Assembly (NCBI RefSeq): GCF_026072635.1
Contig: NZ_AP023081.1
Span: 3,964,501 to 4,028,500 of the forward strand
Source: Pseudomonas solani
GTDB lineage: Bacteria > Pseudomonadota > Gammaproteobacteria > Pseudomonadales > Pseudomonadaceae
DNA length: 64,000 bases
Reading direction: 5' to 3'
The position numbers were made by a program, and so were the translations under genes. Of the stretch, positions 33,901 to 45,900 are shown piece by piece. The notes beneath the pieces were generated by a model that did not search any database, was not told where the DNA came from, and saw only the letters and a program-made list of their open reading frames with translations. How positions within the stretch are numbered: the stretch's first letter is position 1; the number at the start of each line of letters is the position of its first letter.

Positions 33901-36900
33901 ACGCCTCCGGCAGCAGCACCGGTGAAGACCAGGAGGGCGCGACCACCGTGCTCAGCCTGGAAGTGCAGGACGCCGACTCGGGCCTCACCACCCTGGACGG
34001 CTCGTCCATCGTGCTCACCGTGGAGAACGGGCTGATCGTCGGCCGCGTGGACGGCGGCACCTACAACGGCCAGGCCGCGTTCGCCGTGGCCATCGGCCAG
34101 GACGGCAGCATCAGCGTCGCCCAGTACATTCCGCTGCAGCACCCGGATACCGCCAGCCATGACGACGCCCTGAACCTCTCCGGCAAGATCCGCGCCGTGG
34201 TCACCGTCACCGACGGCGATGGCGACGTGTCGACGGACTCCGTCGGCATCGGTGGCGCCGTGCGCTTCGAGGACGACGGCCCCACCGCCACCCAGGTGAC
34301 CGCCACCAGCGTGCTGGACGACGAAGGCCTGAACGGCGGCATCAACGGCGGCCCCGGCGATGTCGCGGACGCCCACACCAGCACCAGCGGCAGCCTCGGC
34401 TACGACGCCGGCGCCGATGGCCTGAAATCCATCGAGCTCACCGGGCCCACCAGCCTGGGCAGCGAGAGCGTGACCTCAACCTGGAACGCCTCGACCAACA
34501 CCCTGACCATCAGCAGCGCCCGTGGCGACCTGATGACCGTGGTGCTGACCGACCTGGCCACCGGCGCCTATACCGTCAATCTGCTGAAACCGCTGATGCA
34601 CACGGTGAGCGGCACCGAGGACAACATCACCCTCAACGTCGGCTACAAGGTCACCGACGGCGATGGCGACACCGCCGACGGTTCCCTGGCGGTGACCATC
34701 AACGACGACACCCCGACCTTGCAGGTGGGCGCTCTGGACCTGAACTCCTCGGTGACCTTCGTCGGCACCGATGCCGGCTACAGCAACAGCTATGGCTACT
34801 ACATCAAGGGCGACGACGGCACCCCGCTCAGCGGCAAGGTGATCTGGGCCAACGTCCATGACCAGGGCAACGGCGACACTTTCGACCTGGGCAACCTGGA
34901 CCCGGCCAGCACCGGCTTCTTCATCATCCCCGACGGCGGGGCCAATGGCGGCCTGGCCAACGGCGCCGACATCACCTTCCAGTTGGTGGGCGGCAAGTGG
35001 CAGGCTTTCATCGGCAGCACCCCGCTGACCGGCGCCGACGGTGCCAACGTGCTGTTCAGCGACGCCACCCTCAACCCCGGCGGCTCGCACCTGCAGGACA
35101 CCGGCAACGCCGGCAACCAGAACTGGGAAGACAAGACCGCCACCTCCGATTACGACTACAACGACGTCAGCACCAGCGTCACCTGGGGCTCGACCCTGCA
35201 ACTGCAGGTGGATGAGACCAACCTCGGGCTGGGTGCCACGGCCACCGCCAGCGCTGATTTCAGCGGCCTGTTCAACGTGCAGCCCGGTGCCGATGGCCTG
35301 GGCAGCCTGGACTACGGGCTGGAAGTCACCAACCCGGCCTCCGGGCTGGTGGACACCGAGACCGGCGATGACGTGGTGCTGTTCCTGGAGAACGGCCAGG
35401 TCGTGGGCCGCGTCGGCGACGCCAGCGGCGAAGTGGTCTTCACCCTGACCGTGGGCGCGGACGGCAAGGTCACCCTCGAGCAGCTGCGTGCCATCGAGCA
35501 CCCGACCTCCGACCCGGACGAAGCGGCCTTCCTCGGCTCCGGCCACGTCAAGCTCAACCTGACGGTGACCGACGGCGACGGCGACACCGCCAGCGGCGGC
35601 CTGGACATCGGCAAGGTCATCAGCTTCCGCGACGATGCCCCGAGCATCAGCGCCGGCGAGATCGCCAGCGGCGAGCTGCAGGTGGATGAAACCAACCTGC
35701 TGGTGGACAAGACCGTCGACTACAGCACCGCCTTCACCTCCAGCTACGGCGCCGACGGTGCCGGCAGCATCAGCTACACGCTGGCCATCAGTGCCACGGG
35801 TGCCGACAGCGGCCTGAAGGACACCGCCAGCGGCAGTGACATCAAGCTGTACCTGGAGGGCGGGCAAGTGGTCGGCCGCGTGGGCGGCCCGGCCGGGGCG
35901 ATTTCCTTCACCGTCACGGTGGACGCCGACGGCAAGGTCACCCTCGACCAGAAACTGGCCATCGTCCACCCCACCAGCGACCCGGACGAGGCCACCGGCC
36001 TCTCCGCCGCCGACCTGGTGAAACTGGTGGCGACCATCACCGACAAGGACGGTGACTCCAGCAATGCCACCCTCAACCTGGGCAACGCCATCAGCTTCAA
36101 GGACGACGGCCCGAACATCGACCCGGGCCAGGTCGCCAGCGGCAGCCTGCAGGTGGATGAAACCGTCCTCGGCACCGATGCCACCCGTGACTTCAGCGGC
36201 TCGTTCACCCACGCCTTCGGCAACGATGGCGCCGGCACCATCACCTATGCGTTGACCATCAGCGCACCGGGTGCCGATACCGGACTGAAGGACACGGCCA
36301 GCGGCAGCGACATCAAGCTGTACCTGGAGAACGGTGAGGTGGTCGGCCGCGTCGGCGACCAAAGCGGCGCCATCTCCTTCAAGGTCACGGTGGACGCCGA
36401 TGGCAAGGTCACCCTCGATCAGAAACTGGCCATCGTCCATTCGCCCAACACCGGCCCGGACCAGGCCACCGGTCTGTCTGCGGCTGATCTGGTGAAACTG
36501 ACGGCGACCATTACCGACAAGGACGGCGATACCGACAGCGCCACGGTGAACCTGGGCAATGCCATCAGCTTCAAGGATGACGCACCCAGCATCCGTGCGG
36601 CCGAAATTCCGGCGGATAGCCTGCAGGTGGATGAAACCTTCCTCGGCAGCAACAGCACCACGGACTTCAGCTCCGCCTTCATCAAGAGCTACGGCGCCGA
36701 TGGCGCCGGCACCACCACCTATGCCCTGGATGTGAAATCCCAGGGCGTCGACAGCGGCCTGAAGGACACCGCTACCGGCAGCGACATCAAGCTGTACCTC
36801 GAAGGCGGTGAAGTGGTGGGCCGTGTCGGCAGCGACACCGGTGCCGTCGCCTTCAAGGTCACGGTGGATGCCAGCGGCAAGGTCACCCTCGATCAGGTGC

Positions 36901-39900
36901 GCGCCATCGTGCATTCGCCGAACACCGGCCCTGACCAGGAAAGCAGCCTCTCCGCCGCCGACCTGGTGAAACTGGTGGCGACCATCACCGACAAGGACGG
37001 TGATGCCAACAGCGCCACCCTCAACCTCGGCAATGCCATCAGCTTCAAGGACGATGCCCCGACCATCAATGCCGGCCAGGCCCAGCTGGGCAGCCTGCAG
37101 GTGGACGAGACCAACCTGGCACTCAACGCCACCACCAACTTCAGTGGCGCCTTCACCAGCAACTACGGCGCCGACGGTGCCGGCAGCATCGGCTACACGT
37201 TGGAGGTCAAGTCCCAGGGCGCTGACAGCGGCTTGAAAGACACCGCCACCGGCAGCGATATCAAGCTGTACCTGGAGGGCGGCGAAGTGGTGGGCCGTGT
37301 CGGCAGCGACACCGGTGCCGTCGCCTTCAAGGTCACGGTGGATGCCTCGGGCAACGTCACCCTCGACCAGGTGCGTGCCATCGTGCACTCGCCCAACACC
37401 GGGCCGGACCAGGCCACCGGCCTCTCTGCGGCCGACCTGGTGAAACTGGTGGCCACCATCACCGACAAGGACGGTGACGCCAACAGCGCCAGCCTCAACC
37501 TCGGCAATGCCATCAGCTTCAAGGACGACGCCCCGACCATCAACGCCGGCCAGGCCCAGACGGCCAGCCTGCAGGTGGACGAAACCAACCTGGCGCTCAA
37601 TGCCACCACCAACTTCAGTGGCGCCTTCACCAGCAGCTACGGTGCCGACGGTGCCGGCAGCATCGGCTACACGCTGGAGGTGAAAGCCCAGGGAGCTGAC
37701 AGCGGCTTGAAAGACACCGCCACCGGCAGCGACATCAAGCTGTACCTGGAGGGCGGCGAAGTGGTGGGCCGTGTCGGCAGCGACACCGGCGCCGTCGCCT
37801 TCAAGGTCACGGTGGATGCTTCGGGCAATGTCACCCTCGACCAGGTGCGTGCCATCGTGCACTCGCCCAATACCGGGCCGGACCAGGCCACCGGCCTGTC
37901 TGCGGCCGACCTGGTGAAACTGGTGGCGACCATCACCGACAAGGACGGTGACGCCAGCAGCGCCAGCCTCAACCTGGGCAACGCCATCAGCTTCAAGGAT
38001 GACGCGCCCAGCATCCGTGCGGCCGAAATTCCGGCTGACAGCCTGCAGGTGGATGAAACCTTCCTCGGCAGCAACAGCACCACGGACTTCAGCTCCGCCT
38101 TCATCAAGAGCTACGGCGCTGATGGCGCCGGCACCACCACCTATGCCCTGGATGTGAAATCCCAGGGCGTCGACAGCGGCCTGAAGGACACCGCCACCGG
38201 CAGCGACATCAAGCTGTACCTCGAAGGCGGTGAAGTGGTGGGCCGTGTCGGCAGCGACACCGGTGCCGTCGCCTTCAAGGTCACGGTGGATGCCAGCGGC
38301 AAGGTCACCCTCGATCAGGTGCGCGCCATCGTCCATTCGCCGAACACCGGCCCCGATCAGGAAAGCAGCCTCTCCGCCGCGGACCTGGTGAAACTGGTGG
38401 CGACCATCACCGACAAGGACGGTGACGCCAACAGCGCCACCCTCAACCTCGGCAATGCCATCAGCTTCAAGGACGATGCCCCGAGCATCAATGCCGGCCA
38501 GGCCCAGCTGGGCAGCCTGCAGGTGGACGAGACCAACCTGGCACTCAACGCCACCACCAACTTCAGTGGCGCCTTCACCAGCAGCTATGGCGCCGACGGT
38601 GCCGGCAACATCGGCTACACGCTGGAAGTGAAATCCCAGGGTGCCGACAGCGGCTTGAAAGACACCGCCAGCGGCAGCGACATCAAGCTGTACCTGGAAG
38701 GGGGTGAAGTGGTGGGCCGTGTCGGCACCTCCACCGGCGCCATCGCCTTCAAGGTCACGGTGGATGCTTCCGGTAACGTCACCCTCGACCAGGTGCGTGC
38801 CATCGTCCACTCGCCCAACACCGGGCCGGACCAGGCCACCGGCCTCTCCGCTGCGGATCTGGTGAAACTGGTGGCGACCATCACCGACAAGGACGGTGAC
38901 GCCAACAGCGCCAGCCTCAACCTCGGCAATGCCATCAGCTTCAAGGACGACGCTCCGACCATCAGCGCCGGCCAGGTCGAAGCCGGCAGCCTGCAGGTGG
39001 ACGAAACCGTTCTCGGCACCGATGCCACCCGTGACTTCAGCGGTTCCTTCACCCGCAACTACGGCGCCGACGGTGCCGGTACTACCACCTACGCCCTGGA
39101 CGTCAAGGCCGCAGGCGCCGACAGCGGCCTGAAAGACTCCGCCACTGGCAGCGACATCAAGCTGTACCTGGAAGGCAATGCCGTGGTCGGCCGTGTCGGC
39201 AGTGACACCGGTGCCGTCGCCTTCAGGGTCACGGTGGACGCCGACGGCAAGGTCACCCTCGACCAGAAACTGGCCGTGCTGCACACCCCCAACAGCGGCC
39301 CGGATCAGCCTACCGGCCTCTCCGCCGCCGACCTGGTGAAACTGACCGCGACCATCACCGACAAGGACGGTGACGCCAGCAGCGCCACCCTCAACCTGGG
39401 CAATGCCATCAGCTTCCGTGACGACGCGCCCACCGCCGGCAACAGCACCGCTCCGAACGTGCTGGACGACGAAGGCCTGTCCGGCGGCATCAACGGCGGG
39501 CCCGGCGATGTGGCCGGCGCCAGCACCAGCACCAGCGGCACGCTGAACTACAGCGCCGGCGCCGACGGGCTGAAGTCCATCGAACTGACCGGGCCCACCA
39601 GCCTGGGCAGCGAGAGCGTGACCTCCACCTGGAACGCCTCGACCAACACCCTGACCATCAGCAGCGCCCGCGGCGCCCTGATGACCGTGGTGCTGACCGA
39701 CCTGGCCAGTGGCGCCTACACCGTCAACCTGCTGAAACCGCTGATGCACACGGTGAACGGCACCGAGGACAACATCACCCTCAACGTCGGCTACAAGGTC
39801 ACCGACAAGGACGATGACTCGGCCACCGGCAGCCTGGCCGTGACCATCAACGACGACACCCCGACCATCCAGGTCGGCGCCCTGGACCTCAACTCCTCGG

Positions 39901-42900
39901 TGACCTTCGTTGGCAGCTCGGCCGGCTACAGCAACAGCTATGGCTACTACATCAAGGGCGACGACGGCACCCCGGTCAGCGGCAAGGTGATCTGGGCCAA
40001 CGTGCACAGCCAGACCGCTGGCGACACCTCCGACATCAGTGGCCTGGACCCGGCGCACACCGGCTTCTTCATCATCCCCAACGGCGGCGCCAACGCCGGG
40101 CTGGCCAACGGTGCGGAAATCACCTTCCAGCTGGTGGGCGGCAAGTGGCAGGCCTTCATCGGCAGCACCCCGCTGACCGGCGCCGACGGTGCCAACGTGC
40201 TGTTCAGCGACGCCACGCTGAACCCCGGCGGCTCGCACCTGCAGGACACCGGCAGCGCCGGCAACCAGAACTGGGAGGACCAGACCAACTCGTCCGACTA
40301 CGACTACAACGACGTCAGCACCAGCGTGACCTGGGGCGCCACCCAGCAGTTGCAGGTGGACGAGTCGAACCTGGCGCTGAACGCCACCGCTGATTTCAGC
40401 GGCCTGTTCAACGTGCAACCGGGTGCCGACGGCCTGCAGAGCCTGGCCTACAAACTGACCGTGCAGGACGCCAACTCCGGCCTGGTGGATACCGCCAGCG
40501 GGCAGAACGTGGTGCTCAGCGTCAACGGCGCAGGCGTGGTCGAAGGGCGTACCGCCACCGGCAACGACCTGGTGTTCACCCTCACCGTGGGTGCGGACGG
40601 CAAGGTCACCCTTGACCAGCTCCGCTCCATCGTCCACCCGACCTCTGATCCGGACGAGGCCAAGTTCCTTGGCTCGGGCCATATCAGCCTGAGTGCCACC
40701 GCCACCGATAAGGACGGCGATACGGCCACCGGCAACCTGGACATCGGCAAGGTCATCAGCTTCAAGGACGACGCCCCGGCCACCGGCACCAACCAGACGG
40801 TGCAGCTGGACGACGACGCACGGCCCAACGGCATCCCCGGCGGTACCGGCGACGACGCCGACTCGCAGAATGCCACCGGCACCCTCAGCCATAGCTATGG
40901 CAACGACGGTGCGGGCAGCATCAGCTGGGTCAACACCGGCGCACCGGCAGGCTTCACCTACGAGACCTCGGGCAACAACCTGGTGATCAAGCAGGGCACC
41001 ACCACCGTACTGACGGTGACCCTGACCAATAGCCAGACCGGTGCCTACTCGGTGGTGCAGAACGCGCCGATCCACCACGCCGATGGCGACAACGAGAACA
41101 ACCAGGCCTTCCAGCTCACCTACAAGGTCACCGACAAGGACGGTGACAGCGCCAACGGCACCCTGAACATCAATGTCGACGACGACACCCCGGTGGCGAA
41201 GAACGACGTGGCGACCGTGGGCGAAAGCGTGGCGCCGGACATCAACATGGTGTTCGTGCTGGACTTCAGCGGCAGCATCAGCAAGTCCGAACTCGGGCAG
41301 ATGCTCGATGCCGTGAAGGCTGCTGCCCAGGCGCTGTTCACCGGTAACACCGGTGATGTGCAGATGCAGGTGGTGGCCTTCTCGGGAGACGCCAAGTCCT
41401 ACGCGCCGGTGACCAGCTATGCGGCCTTCGAAAGCCTGATCAACTCCCTCGACCCGAACGAGCCCGGTGGCGTGCGCCCCTATGACGGCAACACCGACTT
41501 CACTGCGGCCATCGAGAAGACCATGGATGCCTTCAACCCGCTTCCGGGCTGGAACAACCAGGTCGTGTTCATCAGCGACGGCAACCCCAACGAGCAGACC
41601 CAGAGCGGCAATGCGCTGCTCAACCAGACGGCCACCGACTGGCAGCAGTTCATCAACGACAACGGCATCAACGTCACCACCATCGGTATCGGTGACGGCA
41701 TCGACAACGACAACCTGCAGGACGTCGATCTCGACGGCAGCGGCTCGCCCATCCTGATCGGGGACTTCTCCGACCTTGTGGACACCCTGCTCGACCAGGT
41801 CAGCACCGGCATGGTTTCCGGCAACGTGCTCAATGGCAGCGATGGCGTCGCCGGCACCGCCGACGACGACGGCTTCGGCGCCGACGGCAAGGGCGGTATC
41901 AAGTCCCTGACCGTCGATGGCGACGTGTATACCTGGAACGGCAGCAATGCCACCGCCCAGTTGAACATCACCACCGACCTGGGTGGCAAGCTGGCCTTCA
42001 ACTTCGCCACCGGCGCCTGGAGCTACACCGCGCCGAGCGGGTTGACCGGCAATACCGCCGAGCAGATCGGCTACACCATCGTCGACTCCGACGGTGACCC
42101 GTCCAGTGCCACACTGACCATCAACATCACCGCCGCGAACGACGCGCCGGTGGCGGTCAACGACACCTTCAGCACCAACGAAGACACCTCGGTGACCATC
42201 ACCAGCGCAGGCCTGTTCGGCGCCGATGGCACCGGGCCGCTGAACGACCACGACGCGGACTCCAGCGCCTTCACCACCATCAAGGTGACCCAGCTGGCGA
42301 GCAACGGCGTGCTGCAGTTCAACGGCGCCGCGGTGACCCTGAACCAGGTGATCAGCATCGCCGACATCAACGCCGGCAAGCTGGTGTTCGTGCCGGACGG
42401 CAACGAGAACGGCGCGCCCTATGCGACCTTCAAGTACCAGGTCAGCGACGGCAGCACCTACAGCAACGTGGCCACGGTGACCATCAACGTCGCGGCGGTC
42501 AACGATGCGCCGGTGGCGGTCGACGACAGCTTCAGCACCAACGAGGACACGGCCGTCACCATCACCGCCAACGGGCTGTTCGGCGCCGATGGCACCGGGC
42601 CGAACAACGACAGTGATGTCGATTCGGGTGCCTTCGACAACATCAAGGTGACCCAGCTGGCCACCGACGGTGTGCTCAAGCTCAACGGCGTGGCCGTGAC
42701 TTTGAACCAGGTGATCACCCTCGCCGATATCAACGCCGGCAAGCTGGTGTTCGTGCCCGATGGCAACGAGAACGGCTCGCCCTATGCCACCTTCCAGTAC
42801 CAGGTGAGCGACGGCAGCCTCTATAGCAACACGGCCACCGTGACCATCACCGTCAACCCGGTGAACGATGCGCCGGTGGCGGTCAACGATACCTTCAGCA

Positions 42901-45900
42901 CCACCGAGGACACCTCGGTGACCATCACCGCCGCCGGGCTGTTCGGCGCCGATGGCACCGGGCCGGACAACGACAGCGACGTGGACTCCAGCAGCTTCGC
43001 CAACATCAAGGTGACCCAGCTGGCCAGCAACGGCGTACTGCAGTTGAACGGCGTGGCCGTGACCCTCGGCCAGGTGATCAGCGCCGCTGACATTAACGCC
43101 AACAAGCTGGTGTTCGTGCCGGACAGCAACGAGAACGGCTCGCCCTACGCGACCTTCCAGTACCAGGTGAGCGACGGCAGCCTCTACAGCAACACGGCGA
43201 CCGTCACCATCAATGTCTCGGCGGTGAACGATGCGCCGGTGGCGGTCAACGACACCTTCACCACCACCGAAGACAACGCGGTGACCATCACCAGCACCGG
43301 GCTGTTCGGTACCGATGGCACCGGGCCGCTGAACGACAGCGACGTCGACTCCGGCGCCTTCACCGACATCAAGGTGACCCAGCTGGCTACCGACGGCGTG
43401 CTCAAGCTCAACGGCGTGGCGGTGACCCTGAACCAGGTGATCAGCATCGCCGACATCAACGCCGGCAAGCTGGTGTTCGTGCCGGACGGCAACGAGAACG
43501 GCGCGCCCTATGCCACCTTCCAGTACCAGGTGAGCGACGGCAGCCTCTATAGCAACACGGCCACGGTGACCATCAACGTCACGGCGGTGAACGACGCGCC
43601 GCTGCTTGATCTGGACGGCAACGACAGTGCCGGTGTGGTGGGTACGGGTTACCAGACCACCTACACCGAAGGCTCTGCCGCGGTGGCCATCGCCGATATC
43701 GACACCCTGGTGACCGATATCGACAACAGCACCATCGCCTCGGCCAAGGTCGTGCTGACCAACGCCCAGGCAGGGGACGTGCTGACCGCCACCGGCCTGC
43801 CGAGCGGCATCACCGGCGTGGTGGACACCAGCGTCGCCGGCAAGATCACCGTCACCCTCACCGGTGTCGCCACCAAGGCGGCCTACGAGACGGCGATCGA
43901 GACCATCCGCTACTCCAGCACCAGCACCAACCCGAGCACCACGCCGCGCAACGTGACGGTGGTGGTCAACGACGGTGCGACCGACTCCAACACCGCGCAG
44001 ACCACCATCAAGGTGGTGGCGGTGGACAACGGGCCGGATGCCAAGAACGATGTCGCCAACGTGGTCGAAGGCCATGGCCAGGACTTCAATGTGGTCTTCG
44101 TCCTCGACTTCAGCGGCAGCATCGACAACACCGAGCTGAACCAGATGCTGACGGCGGTTAAGCAGGCGGGCGCCGAGCTGTTCGACGGCACCTCGGGGCA
44201 TGTGCAGCTGCAGATCGTGGCGTTCTCCTCGACCGCCACCTCTTATGTGCCGGTCACCAGCGTCGAGGCCTTCAGCTCGCTGATCGACAGCCTCAACCCG
44301 AATGCCGGTGGGGTCCGTCCGTTCGACGGCAACACCGACTTCACCGCAGGTATCCAGCAGACCATGAGTGCCTACACCCCGATCTCGGGCTGGAGCAACC
44401 AGGTCGTGTTCATCAGCGACGGCAACCCCAACGAGCAGACCGGTACCGGTGGCAACTCGCTGACGGATGCCACCTCGACGGCCTGGAACACCTTCGTCGA
44501 CAGCAATGGCATCAACGTCACCACCGTGGGCATCGGCGACGGCATCAACAATGCCCGCCTGCAGGACGTCGACCTCGACGGCCAGGGTTCGCCGCTCAAC
44601 GTGGCCGGCTTCGGCCAGCTGGTGGACGCGCTGCTCGGCCAGGTGGTCGGTGGCGATGTCTCCGGCAACGTGCTCTGGGGCAGCGATGGCGTCAGCGGTA
44701 CCGCGGACGACGACAGCTACGGCGTTGACGGGGCCGGCTACATCAAGTCGGTCACCATCGGCAGCGTCACCTACACCTGGAACGGCACCTCGACCATCAC
44801 CCCGAGCAGCGGCTCGCCGATTTCCGGCAGTGTGCTGACCGGTATCGAGACGCCGGAACACGGCAAGCTGACCTTCAACTTCGCCACCGGTGCGTGGAGC
44901 TACGTGGCGCCCGACGGGCTCACCAGCAACCTCACCGAGCAGTTTGGCTACAGCCTGGTGGATTCCGATGGCACCACCGACACCGCGACCCTGACGGTCA
45001 ACGTGACCGACGCCAACAGCCCACCGGCCGGTGCGGACGCGACCCTCAGCCTGCTGGAAGATGCCAGCCACGTGCTCAGTGCGAGCAGCTTCGGCTTCTC
45101 CGATGCCGAGGGCGACAGCCTGGCTGCCGTGAAGATCACCACCCTGCCCACCGCCGGTCAGCTCACCCTGAACGGCAGCGCCATCAGTGCCGGGACCACC
45201 GTCTCGGTGGCTGATATCAACGCCGGCAAGCTGGTCTTCACCCCGGCGGCGAATGCCAGCGGCACCGGCTACGCCAAGTTCACCTTCCAGGTGCAGGACG
45301 ACGGCGGCACGGCCAACGGCGGGGTCAACCTCGACCCGAACCCCAACACCATCACCTTCAACGTCACCGCGGTGAACGATGCGCCGGTGCTGGGTGGCAT
45401 GGGCGGTACGCTGAACTACACCGAGAACGCCGGCGTGAAGATCATCGACAGCAGCGTCACGCTGAGCGATGTCGACTCGCCGAACTTCAACGGTGGCTCG
45501 CTGGTGGTGGCCTTCACCGCCAACGGCACGGCAGCCGACCAGCTGTCGGTGGTCAACCAGGGCACCGGTAGCGGCCAGCTCAACGTGAGCGGCAGCAACC
45601 TGCGCCTCGGCTCCACCAACATCGGCACCATCGCCGGCGGCACCAACGGCAGCAGCCTGACGATCAGCTTCACCAACAACCTGGCGACCCTCGCCGTGGT
45701 CCAGGCGCTGATCCAGCAGATCGCCTACGCCAACACCTCCGACAACCCGTCCACCCTGGACCGTACCCTGAGCTTCACCGTCAAGGATGGCGACGGCACC
45801 GCCAACGGCGGCGTCGACAGCGCCTCGGCCATCGCCTACGTGCACCTCAATGCCGTGAACGATGCACCGGTCGCCAACGCCGACCACGTGGTGGCCTACA

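Noticed and set aside
30873..34376. 1,167-codon antisense frame over the start of the adhesin gene
   Set aside because: Same cause as above. It mirrors the adhesin repeats and has no recognisable domain.
35200..39430. CRISPR-like or satellite array suggested by the regular 474-bp period
   Set aside because: The period is long, in frame and codes for a conserved 158-residue domain. There are no short spaced repeats and no cas genes.
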